Assembly: GCA_029216955.1 (NCBI GenBank)
Contig: JANAVB010029819.1
Span: forward strand, 39,272,485-39,336,484
Length of the DNA stretch: 64,000 nucleotides
From: Iris pallida
Taxonomy: Eukaryota > Streptophyta > Magnoliopsida > Asparagales > Iridaceae
Direction of reading: 5' to 3'
Made by a program: the position numbers and the translations under genes. The notes under the pieces are model-generated. The model made no database searches. It was not told the DNA's origin and saw only the letters and a list, made by a program, of their open reading frames with translations. Within the stretch, counting starts at the first letter, position 1. Every line of letters begins with the position of its first letter. Shown one piece after another: positions 1 to 10,481 of this stretch.

Positions 1-105
1 GTCTGCCCTTGCTGCCTTCAACCAACCTCCATCTGTGGGTGGTGTTTGCCACAATTGTGGTGACTCCGGACATTACATCCAATTTTGTCCAAAACCCTTG
101 CAAAA
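1..105 (+). pseudogene. Copia-1 gag, zinc-knuckle fragment
   Basis: Reading from base 2, this stretch encodes the end of a copia Gag nucleocapsid. A CX2CX4HX4C zinc knuckle is visible (C-H-N-C, then H, then C) at about 50-91. The frame runs into the Gypsy-1 insertion and continues on the other side at 10482 with a Gly/Arg-rich segment, the usual linker between knuckle and protease. Zinc knuckles bind element RNA during packaging. The N-terminal part lies outside the window. It cannot make a normal protein because 10.4 kb of another element separates it from the rest. Confidence 0.85.
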
Positions 106-777
106 TATAATGCCTGTGTTCGTATTACGTATTTTGGGATACGTATACGTATTTTATTCTGTATTGCATGATTCCTTGTTTAGCTTTCGGCTTGGTTTAA
201 CTCTTGGTTTGGGTTGGCTTGGTTCGGCCGGCCCAATGCTTGGTTCATCATGGGCCAAGGGTAGAACACCTTAGCCTATGCTTCTCCTTCATTTCCACCA
301 CAACCCCCCCACTTTATTATCCCCACCAACCTTCTCTCTCCTCCATAATTCTCATTTACTTCTCCTTCCCCCACCATTACTCTTCTCCACCAACCAAGAA
401 CACCATAGGCAAGTACAACTTGCTTCCACAAGAGAACTCCTTTTGATGGTTTCATTAGCTTCTCCTCATGATTCTAAACCACATTAGAACTTGTCATTTT
501 CTATTTTGAGGCTTTAATTCTTGTAGATCTAGAGTCTTGCTATTTTCGGATTTTTGGTGGTTTTGATCTATCAAACTTCTTTGTTTTCAAGTTTTGATGG
601 TTCCATGTGGTAGAGAATTTCATTCTACCCAACTTTGACCTTTGAAAAGTTGGATTCGAACTTGTTTTGACCAAGATATGGACAATTGAAGCTTAGATTC
701 AACTTTAGAGTTCTTGCTGTTCTTGCCATTTGGAGAAGACAGTGAACAGTGAGCTAGCTTTTTAGCTTACGCCACTG

Positions 778-1173
778 AGCTGCGCGCGCTCTTTAGCGAG
801 CGTACGCTAACTTGAGTACGCTGCTCTTTAGCGTGCGTACGCTAGCCTTGATACGCTGCCTGTTGGCAGCGTGTCTTTTTGCGTACGCTAGCGTGAGCGT
901 GCCCTAGACCCTTTCGTACGCTAGCTCAAGCGTACGCAGTCTTGAGCGTACGCTGACCCTTGCGCACGCTTCCCACTGGAAGTGTATGGACCCTTTGGTA
1001 CGCTAGCTCGAGCGTACGCAGACCTGATGCGTACGCTAGCTTGAGCGTACGCGTGCCTTGGTACGCTAGCTTAAGCGAGCAAGGCGTACGCTGGCCTCAA
1101 GCGTACGCATGACTCGAGCGTACGCTGACCTGAGCGTAGCTTACACTGAGCGTAGCTTGCACTGAGCGTATGG
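778..1173 (+). repeat. Palindromic GCGTACGC-rich cluster in the 5' LTR
   Basis: GC-rich tract of degenerate repeats built on GCGTACGC, CTAGC and TTGAGCGTACGC. I count about twelve CGTACG palindromes in under 400 bp. It lies upstream of the predicted TATA box, so in U3. The same tract occurs in the right LTR. Confidence 0.85.
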
Positions 1174-1563
1174 CCTTTGGCTGACTTGGTCTTATGTCAG
1201 CGTGTCAGATTTGGTTTTATTTTCCTTAAGCTTGGCTCTTCTATAGCCCTGTATATTGATATTTTATTAGATATTTTACGTCTATTTTATATCCTTACGC
1301 CTTTTGTCCTGAACTTGATAATCACGAATTTACTTGATATATTTGGAAAGGATAACTGAGCCTGACACAATAGTGACCCGTAGTGGTGCACTCCTGACAT
1401 GAGTAACCTGGCATGACCTGATAGTGGCCCGTCGTGGCGCACTCCTGACAAGTACACTGGACCTGATAACCTGACATGCTATATCTCGAATAGCTGTTGC
1501 GACGGCTACCTGACATGACATGACCTGTATAATTAATCTGGACACCGTGGGCGATTGTGCTTG

Positions 1564-1571
1564 TATAAATA
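1564..1571 (+). promoter_or_regulatory. Probable TATA box of Gypsy-1 5' LTR
   Basis: TATAAATA, conserved at 9191-9198 in the right LTR, in the context CTTGTATAAATAAACC. It would place transcription start near 1595, leaving a long R-U5 of about 1.2 kb. The role is inferred from motif and LTR position. Confidence 0.5.
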
Positions 1572-3023
1572 AACCAGTCCTGTCTTGCATCATATCTAGG
1601 ATGGGACTCCTGAGTACCACAGTCAGGAGTACCTATTGAAGAACTAAGGACTAATAACTAGATTAATACATTAGTCATGAAGAGATTTCCCAGCTACAGG
1701 CAATCCCGTTACCTGGGCACGCCTTGGGATCTGTAGCCTGCCGTCGAGTAGGGCACATTTCCAGCACACTGTCCTGTGTTGCACCCTTCAAGCTACCTAA
1801 GGGTACATTCATTTCCTGGACGATGTACCCACCTGAATTCAACTCTAATCTTTTAACCCGGGGAACCTGGATGGTATGCAGGGCTTGTGGCTGTGGAATA
1901 ATCTTGCTGCATCTTGTTAGTAATTAGGCTTGTGACAACCCTAGTTAGTTAAAGTATCAAGCCGTAATTCTTGCTTGGCCGTGAAGTGATTGGATGGAGT
2001 CTAACCAGTCTAGTCTTGCCCTGATCCTGTTCCAGATTATTGAACGACCAGAATGCTTGTATTTATTTTACCGATAAATGGTGAGAATTCTAAGCTATGT
2101 TCAGACGAAGGATTACAACTCCGGTCCTTGTTTGGTCTACGGGTTGTAACTGGTTATCTGAATAGTTCCATGGTTATCTCGTCGTATACCATCCTGGTGT
2201 ATTTTCTTTATTTCCAGTTTTTACTTTTATTTATATCTTGTGCTGATTGCTGGTTTTAGTTCTTAAGTGAAGCCTCCTTTGTGGCACTTGCTCTTTCTGG
2301 GGTCTGACCCAGCTGGTTTTGTGTGGCCAGATTTCGGAGCACCTCCAGAGGATCTACCGACCTTCCTGCCAGATGGTGAACACTAGACGGAACCCTGGCA
2401 ACGAGTAGATTATTTTTGGCTCTCCCACTCTATTGTAAAAATATTCTTTTGAGGCGTTTAGCCGACGAGCACCTGTTTAGCTCGGTTGCACTTATTTTCT
2501 GTCTGCCTACGGGCTGTAGCATGATTAACAGATCCTCGGGTTGATCATGTATGACTAAACTCTTGCTAGTCCTAACATTTTGTAACGACTAGCTTCATGA
2601 TCAGCTGAATATGTAATATTTGAGATGCCTTATTATTGTATATTTAATGATCATACATCTTGTAACTTTTACTTACTTGCTTGTGATTGAGACAATAGGC
2701 TGTTCATGACCTTAAGAGACTGCTGGCTTGTAGATAAACCCTCATGTATCCTAGATTGCCGTGACCGTATAGCGAGTTGGGTTGCACTTCAATATACGTA
2801 GCTGGCTATGTCTGCCCCCGCTCTCCAATATTCTGCTCGTATCTTCTGAATCCCTGGATTCTTGTCCTGATCATATGCTTGTATCGTTGATCTGTCCTGG
2901 TCCTTCCTTATTTTTCCCTATGTCATTTTCTTCAGCGGCATTGTTCGTGGTCCTACCGATCAGCAAGGCGGAGCACCTTCCGCGGACCAGTAGCAACCTG
3001 GAGATCAAGCCCAGCATTCCGGA

Positions 3024-4280
3024 GTAGCCTCCAGAGTCGTACCTTCTAACGGAGAACCACCAGTCCAGCCAGTTCAGCCTGCCGAGCCTGATGATGGCAC
3101 TTTGGTAGGTCTCATCAGGACCTTGATAGCTTCTCAAGATCGTCGTAGAGATGCATTACAACAGGCAATGGCGGATGCCTTTACCATAGGCGGTCATCCA
3201 GGAAACAGCGCGGCCAACAGCTTCAAGCGCTTGAGCCCTCCATTCTTCGACGGTAGCGAAGATGCTATCGCAGCAGATGCATGGCTTCAGGACACAGAAG
3301 TGATTCTCGAAGCAGCCAGGACTCCAGAAGCCGAAAAGGTGGCCGTTGTGCGCCTGCAGTTGTTAGATCTTGCCCGCAGCTGGTGGGCAGCGCAGGCCGT
3401 TGGATTAGCAGCACCCATTGCTTGGGCAGTATTCAGGGAGAGATTCCAGACCAAGTATTTCGATGCCGTGGCTCGGTATGATCTGTAGACGAGGTTTACC
3501 AATCTGAAGCAAGGAGGCAGGACGGTCGACGGATATACGGCCGAGTTTTCCAGACTCAGTCGGTTTGCTCCCACCCTGGTGGCAACCGAGTATGATAGAG
3601 CCCAGCGGTTCCAGCAGGGACTTCACCTGGAGATCTTATTTGCAGTTGAGCAGTTTGAGCATCAGACTTTTGATGCAGTCTTGAGAGCAGCCCGGAGGCA
3701 TGAGTATACCTCCCAGAGGATTGTGGATAGGGCCGGGGGTCGGAAGAGATCTCACGGCCAGATGAATCAGTCTTCAGCACCGGCCCCGGCAGCCAGGGCT
3801 TTGACTATTGGAGCTCCGAGGCGAGCGGCCTCAGTAACGTCGATTCAGCATTCAACCCCGACGTACCCTCAGCAGCAGCAGCAGAAGCAGAAGCAGTCTT
3901 CCGTAGTGGGTTGTTCTCATTGTGGGAAGCCAGGCCATATGGTGGCAGAATGTCGCAGGGCACAGGGATTGTGTCTGGCTTGTGGAGCACCAGACCATAG
4001 GGTTGGATCCTGCCCGAATAGGGGTGGTTCATCATCGTCCAACCTTTCTAGCTCCTCGGTGAGAGGACTAGCTCCGGTCCAGCAGCAGCAGTATCCATTG
4101 TCGAGGCCCTCGCCGCCTCAGACCCAAGTGTTCCAGCAGCAGAACCACCAGCAGTATGCACAAATCCAAGCCCAGAGTCAGAGCAGGCAGCGAGGATTTC
4201 AGCAGAGGGGACCAGCACCCCGAGGGCATGGTCAGGCTATGGTGATGACGTGGAGGAAGGATTGGCACCAGAAGAGGTAG
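3024..4280 (+). pseudogene. Gypsy-1 gag, N-terminally truncated, one stop
   Basis: Gag of a Ty3/gypsy element: capsid-like domain (about 3230-3720) with the typical PPFFDG, LLDLARSWW and FSRLSRFAP motifs, then a Ser/Gln-rich linker and two CX2CX4HX4C knuckles (about 3910-4015). The reading frame is broken by TAG at 3486-3488 where CAG (Gln) is expected. No plausible start codon precedes the conserved part: the open frame extends upstream to 3024 without a Met, consistent with loss of the leader and gag start. The frame ends at 4280 and overlaps pol, which is in another frame. Gag would form the particle and bind RNA through the knuckles. Confidence 0.9.
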
Positions 4281-7200
4281 TGGCAGGTACTATTCTCGTC
4301 AACTCCTTTCCAGCTTCAGCTTTATTTGATTCTGGTGCATCGCATTTATTTATGTCTGTACGATTCGCGACACTGATAGGATTGGAGCCCGAGTCATTAT
4401 CAGTAAGGCTCAATATACTTACTCGTAACGGACTTGTAGGAGTAGATAGAGTGTTTTCCTCATGTCGGATCGTAGTTAGCGGTAGGGAATTCTCCGCTAG
4501 ATTGATAGAGTTCCCGATGGCCGATTATGATGTAGTCTTAGGGATGGATTGGTTGAGGAACCAGTATGCTAGAATAGACTGCCATATTGGTAGGGTTGTT
4601 TTTACCATTCCAGGAGAGCCGGAGTTTTCTTTCTCCCGAGGCGAAGTTGAGTCATCTCCTCCAGTATTGCGGATGGCAGTAGCAGCAGTTCGGTTGCCCA
4701 GGATAGTCGAAGATTTTCCAGATGTTTTCCCAGACGAACTTCCAGGTATGCCTCCGGAGCGGGAGATCGAGGTCACTATAGACTTGATTCCCGGGATAGC
4801 CCCAGTGTCAGAGAGAGTCTACAGGATGGCGCCGTCAGAGTTGGAGATATTATACAAGATGATTGAAGAACTTAGAACCAAGAGATTCATTCGTGCTAGT
4901 GGATAGCCTTGGGGAGCCCCGATGCTTCTTGTAAAAAAGAAGGATGGTACGTCCAGGTTATGTGTTGATTATCGTACCTTGAACTCAGTGACAATCAAGA
5001 ATAGATACCCTCTTCCGAGGATAGATGACTTGTTTGATCAACTCAAGGGGGCATCAGTATTCTCGAAGATTGACTTGTGCTCAGAATATCACCAGATCAG
5101 AGTCAGAGAGCAGGACATCCCGAAGACAGCTTTTAGATCGAGGTATGGGCATTAGGAGTTCCTTGTTATGCCTTTTGGAGCAACCAATGCGCCGACAGTA
5201 TTCATGGACCTCATGAATCGCATCTTCATGCCTTACTTGGATCAGTTTATGATTGTGTTCTTGGATGACATCCTGGTCTACAGCAAGAGTGAGGCGGAGC
5301 ATGAGCAGCATCTCCGTATAGTTCTTCAGATCCTCAGAGAGTACCAGTTATATGCCAAGTTCAGTAAATACGAGTTCTGGCTCGATCGCATTTCGTACTT
5401 GGGTCATATCATCACTCGAGGAGGAGTAAAAGTGGATCCCCAGAAGATTATGGCTATTGAGTCATGGCCAGTGCCCAGCACAGTTGCAGAGGTTCGTAGT
5501 TTTCTTGGATTGGCCGGCTACTACCAGCGGTTTGTTTCGGATTTTGCTCGAATTTCAGCGCCATTGACGCAGTTGACCCGCAAGGATGCGCAGTTTGCTT
5601 GGACAGCAGAGTGTCAGAGTTCTTTTGAGCAGTTGAAGCGAGGCCTGATAACAGCTCCTATTCTCACGCTTCCAGATGGGACCGGAGGATTCTCAGTGTA
5701 CTGTGATGCTTCAGGCAGAGGTTTAGGATGTGTTCTGATGCAGCATGGGAAGGTAATAGCTTATGCGTCACGACAACTTCGTGATCATGAGAGGAATTAC
5801 CCGACCCATGACTTGGAGCTGGCAGCAGTGGTGTTTGCACTTAAGTTGTGGAGACACTACTTGTATGGAGACAGGACAGAGATTTTCACCGACCACAAGA
5901 GCCTGAAGTATGTTTTCACCCAGAAGGATCTTAACATGTGTCAGAGAAGGTGGCTGGAGCTTCTTATGGATTATGATGTCAACCTGCAGTATCATCCTGG
6001 GAAGGCCAATATTGTTGCGGATGCATTGAGCAGGAGAGCCGGAGCTTATTTCCTAACAGCGCAGCCAGAATTGTTAGCCGATCTTCAGAAGATGGGTATT
6101 GAAGTTGTTCTTCCTTCCAGTGTGGCCTTGATGACCAGTATGCAAGTTCAGTCCACTATAGTCGAGAAGATCTGGATGGCGCAGTCGGCAGATTCCAAGC
6201 TTCAATGACTCAGAGCAGAGTGTGAGGCAGGACGAAGACCAGAGTTATGCATTCATGAGGATGGTACACTTCGACATGGTAATCGCCTTTGTGTACCCAG
6301 CGAAGATATCCGGCAGGAGATCATGTCAGAAGCGCACAGTTTACAGTATTCCATCCATCCCGATAGTACGAAGACGTACCATGATATCCGGCAGCATTTC
6401 TGGTGGAATGGCATGAAGCGGGAGATAGCTCGGTTTGTCTCTCGGTGTTTGGTTTGCCAACAAGTTAAAGCCGAACATCAGAGACCGGCTGGACTTCTTC
6501 AGCCCTTACCGATTCCAGAATGGAAGTGGGAGCATGTGACCTTGGATTTTGTGACTGGACTACCTAGATCCCCAGCTGGTAGAGATGCTATCTGGGTTAT
6601 AGTTGACATGCTCTCGAAGGTGGCTCACTTTCTTCCATTCAGAGTTGGTCAGTCTACGGCTCAGTTAGCAGAGATGTACCTCAGACAGATTGTCAGATTG
6701 TATGGTGTGCCAGTCAGTATCACTTCGGACCGAGATTCAAGATTTACGTCGCACTTTTGGCGTAGCTTGCAAGAGAGTTTGGAAAATCATCTCCAGTTCA
6801 GTTCGGCATATCACCCGCAGACATATGGCCAGTCGGAGCGCACGATCCAGACTCTTGAAGACATGTTGCTGTCTTGCACACTTGACTTCGGTGGTTCATG
6901 GGAAGATCACTTGCACCTGGTGGAATTCTCGTACAACAACAGTTTTCAGGCCAGTATCCAGATGGCACCGTTCGAGGCACTGTATGGTAGGAAGTGCAGA
7001 TCTCCGCTAGCCTGGGATGATGTTGGAGAGAGACAGATGCTCGGTCCAGAAATGATTGCCCAGACAGTTGAAGTGGTCAGGCGAGTCAGAGATCATCTTC
7101 GAGTTGCCCAAGATCGCCAGCGCCATTGGGCCGATTCTCATCGGCGCCCTCTCGAGTTTTCAGTCGGCGATCATGTATTCCTAAGGATTTCGCCTAACCG

Positions 7201-7585
7201 TGGCGTCATTCGTTTTGGTGTACGGGGCAAGCTTAGTCCTAGGTATATAGGACCGTTTGATATTCTGGAGCGATTAGGAGATGTATCCTATCGTCTCGCT
7301 CTTCCACCGTCGCTAAGCGAGGTGCATGACGTGTTCCATGTATCCCAATTATGACGGTATATCCCGGACCCGAGCCACATCCTGGATCATTCGGAATTGG
7401 TTGTTGGTACCAACCTTTCGTATGAGGAGAGGCCCGTGTCTATATTGGACCGGAGAGAGAAGATCCTCAAGAACAAGACTATCAAGTTAGTCCGAGTTGC
7501 TTGGGGTCATCACTCTTTGGGGGAGTCAACGTGGGAGCGTGAGGATGATATCCGATCGCGATATCCCGACTTGTTTGACTCGTGA
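4250..7585 (+). pseudogene. Gypsy-1 pol: protease-RT-RNase H-integrase-chromodomain, four in-frame stops
   Basis: One continuous frame, readable from end to end except for four stops: TAG 4904, TAG 5153, TGA 6206 and TGA 7352. Protease shows DSGAS (about 4327-4341). RT starts near 4907 and has the FLDD catalytic site at 5258-5269. RNase H runs about 5690-6045 (YCDAS start). Integrase has its HHCC finger at about 6340-6460 and the D, D, E catalytic residues in DFVTGLP, SDRDSRF and SERTIQTLED. The C-terminus (about 7430-7585) is chromodomain-like (ILDRREK, VAWGHHS, STWEREDD). The usual HPQTDGQSE reads HPQTYGQSE. The TGA at 7352 is best explained as CGA to TGA. No functional polyprotein can be made. 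Confidence 0.95.
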
Positions 7586-7730
7586 GGTATAATCCCTTTC
7601 TTATGCCTCATGCCTTCGATTCCTTGCTTGAATGAGTGATTGTCTGCCTAGTTATAGCTTGCATGTGATTAATGTAGCTGGTCATTGCTCCTCTAGTCTC
7701 TTGATTAAATTCCGAGGACGAAATTCTTTT

Positions 7731-7744
7731 AAGGTGGGTAGAGT
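7731..7744 (+). other. Gypsy-1 polypurine tract
   Basis: AAGGTGGGTAGAGT directly before the 3' LTR, preceded by a conserved tail (CCGAGGACGAAAT). It would prime plus-strand DNA synthesis. Position next to the LTR start and purine content support the call. Confidence 0.85.
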
Positions 7745-8420
7745 TGTAATGCCTGTGTTCGTATTACGTATTTTGGGATACTTATACGTATTTTATTCTA
7801 TATTGCATGATTTCTTGTTTAGCTCTCGGCTTGGTTTAACTCTGGGTTTGGGTTGGCTTGGTTCGGCCGGCCCAATGCTTGGTTCATCATGGGCCAAGGG
7901 TGGAACACCTTAGCCTATGCTTCTCCTTCATTTCTACAACAACCCCTCTCCCCTCTTTATTATCCCCACCAACCTTCTCTCTCCTTCATAATTCTCATTT
8001 ACTTCTCCTTCCCCCACCATTACTCTTCTCCACCAACCAAGAACACCATAGGCAAGTGCAACTTGCTTCCACAAGAGAACTCCTTTTGATGGTTTCATTA
8101 GCTTCTCCTCATGATTCTAAACCACATTAGAACTTGTCATTTTCTATTTTGAGGCTTTAATTCTTGTAGATCTAGAGTCTTGCTATTTTCAGATTTTTGG
8201 TGGTTTTGATCTATCAAACTTCTTTGTTTTCAAGTTTTGATGGTTCCATGTGGTAGAGAATTTCATTCTACCCAATTTTGACCTTTGAAAAGTTAGATTC
8301 GGACTTGTTTTGACCAAGATATGGACAATTAAAGCTTAGATTCAACTTTAGAGTTCTTGTTGTTCTTGCCATTTGGAGAAGACAGTGAACAGTGAGCTAG
8401 ATTTTTAGCTTACGCCACTG

Positions 8421-8800
8421 AGCTGCGCGCGCTCTTTAGCGAGCGTACGCTAACTTGAGTACGCTGCTCTTTAGCGTGCGTACGCTAGCCTAGATACGCT
8501 GCTTGTTGGCAGCGTGTCTTTTTGCGTACGCTAGCGTGAGCGTGCCCTAGACCCTTTCGTACGCTAGCTCAAGCGTACGCAGTCTTGAGCGTACGCTGAC
8601 CCTTGCGTACGCTTCCCATTGGAAGTGTATGGACCCTTTGGTACGCTAGCTCGAGCGTACGTAGACCTGATGCGTACGCTAGCTTGAGCGTACGCGTGCC
8701 TTGGTATGCTAGCTTAAGCGAGCAAGGCGTACGCTGGCCTCAAGCGTACGCATGACTCGAGCGTACGCTGACCTGAGCGTAGCTTGCACTGAGCGTATGG
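8421..8800 (+). repeat. Palindromic GCGTACGC-rich cluster in the 3' LTR
   Basis: Second copy of the tract at 778-1173. It has one fewer 16-bp unit near its end and a few point changes within CGTACG sites. Confidence 0.85.
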
Positions 8801-9190
8801 CCTTTGGCTGACTTGGTCTTATGTCAGCGTGTCAGATTTGGTTTTATTTTCCTTAAGCTTGGCTCTTCTATAGCCCTGTATATTGATATTTTATTAGATA
8901 TTTTACGTCTATTTTATATCCTTACGCCTTTTGTCCTGAACTTGATAATCACGAATTTACTTGATATATTTGGAAAGGATAACTGAGCCTGACACGATAG
9001 TGACCCGTAGTGGTGCACTCCTGACATGAGTAACCTGGCATGACCTGATAGTGGCCCGTCGTAGCGCACTCCTGACAAGTACACTGGACCTGATAACCTG
9101 ACATGCTATATCTCGAATAGCTGTTGCGACGGCTACCTGACATGACATAACCTGTATAATTAATCTGGACACCGTGAGCGATTGTGCTTG

Positions 9191-9198
9191 TATAAATA
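9191..9198 (+). promoter_or_regulatory. Probable TATA box of Gypsy-1 3' LTR
   Basis: TATAAATA at the position equivalent to 1564 in the 5' LTR. In this copy it could drive readout transcription into Copia-1 sequence; that is inference. Confidence 0.45.
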
Positions 9199-10481
9199 AA
9201 CCAGTCCTGTCTTGCATCATGTCTAGGATGGGACTCCTGAGTACCACGGTCAGGAGTACCTATTGAAATGAACTAAGGACTAATAACTAGATTAATACAT
9301 TAGTCATGAAGAGATTTTCCAGCTACAGGCAATCCCGTTACCTGGGCACGCCTTGGGATCTGTAGCCTGCCGTCGAGTAGGGCACATTTCCAGCACACTG
9401 TCATGTGTTGCACCCTTCAAGCTACCTAAGGGTACATTCTTTTCCTGGACGATGTACCCACCTGAATTCAACTTTAATCTTTTAACCCGGGGAACCTGGA
9501 TGGTCTGCAGGGCTTGTGGCTGTAGAATAATCTCGCTGCATCTTGTTAGTAATTAGGCTTGTGACAACCCTAATTAGTTAAAGTATCAAGCCGTAATTCT
9601 TGCTTGGCCGTGAAGTAATTGGATGGAGTCTAACCAGTCTAGTCTTGCCCTGATCCTGTTCCAGATTATTGAACGACCAGAATACTTGTATTTATTTTAC
9701 CGATAAATGGTGAGAATTCCAAGCTCTGTTCAGACGAAGGGTTACAACCCCGGTCCTTGTTTGGTCTATGGGTTGTAACCTGGTTATCTGAATAGTTCTA
9801 TGGTTATCTCGTCGTATACCATCCTGGTGTATTTTCTTTATTTCCAGTTTTTACTTTTATTTATATCTTGTGCTGATTGCTGGTTTTAGTTCTTAAGTGA
9901 AGCCTCCTTTGTGGCACTTGCTCTTTCTGGGGTCTGACCCAGCTGGTTTTGTGTGGCCAGATTTCGGAGCACCTCCAGAGGATCTACCGACCTTTCTGCC
10001 AGATGGTGAATACTAGACGGAACCCTGGCAACGAGTGGATTATTTTTGGCTCTCCCACTCTATTGTAAAAATATTCTTTTGAGGCGTTTAGCCGACGAGC
10101 ACCTGTTTAGCTCGGTTGCACTTATTTACTGTCTGCCTACGGGCTGTAGCATGATTAACAGATCCTAGGGTTGATCATGTATGACTAAACTCTTGCTAGT
10201 CCTAACATTTTGTAACGACTAGCTTCATGATCAGCTGAATATGTAATATTTGGGACGCCTTATTATTGTATATTTAATGATCATACATCTTGTAACTTTT
10301 ACTTACTTGCTTGTGATTGAGACAATAGGTTGTTCATGACCTTAAGAGACTGCTGGCTTGTAGATAAACCCTCATGTATCCTAGACAGCCGTGACCGTAT
10401 AGCGAGGTGGGTTGCACTTCAATATACGTAGCTGGCTATGTCTGCCCCCGCTCTCTAGTATTCTGGTTCTGGGGCGTGACA

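Larger units (their letters stand above)
106..2835 (+). repeat. Gypsy-1 5' LTR, 3' end truncated
   Basis: It aligns along its length with 7745-10481. In the first 180 comparable bases from 121 I count 8 mismatches; much of the rest looks closer. The first bases read TATAATGCC where the right copy reads TGTAATGCC. Homology stops at about 2835 after TATTCTG, about 16 bases short of the GTGACA terminus seen in the right copy. One 16-bp unit (around 1140-1160) is present here but missing in the right LTR. A TATA box lies at 1564. Confidence 0.92.
106..10481 (+). mobile_element. Gypsy-1: Ty3/gypsy chromovirus (Tekay/Del-like), decayed
   Basis: Full-length plus-strand element with LTRs of about 2.7 kb, a gag with two zinc knuckles, and pol in the order protease, RT, RNase H, integrase, chromodomain-like tail. 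It is flanked by the 5-bp duplication CAAAA (101-105 and 10482-10486). LTR ends are TGTAATGCC and GTGACA; the left LTR now starts TA instead of TG. The extreme 3' end of the left LTR, the primer-binding site and the start of gag appear deleted. Five in-frame stops (one in gag, four in pol) make it non-autonomous. Long LTRs, the double knuckle and the C-terminal chromodomain fit the Tekay/Del group of plant chromoviruses; that lineage call is an inference. Confidence 0.93.
7745..10481 (+). repeat. Gypsy-1 3' LTR, intact ends
   Basis: 2737 bp, TGTAATGCC to GTGACA, followed by the duplication CAAAA. It repeats the CGTACG cluster (about 8421-8800) and the TATA box (9191-9198). It is the better reference copy, since the 5' LTR has lost its 3' end. 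Confidence 0.93.

Noticed and set aside
1322..1620. Overlapping minus-strand frames with cysteine pairs (1322-1620, repeated at 8949-9247).
   Set aside because: They lie in the Gypsy-1 LTRs near the TATA box, have no recognised domain, and repeat only because the LTR repeats.
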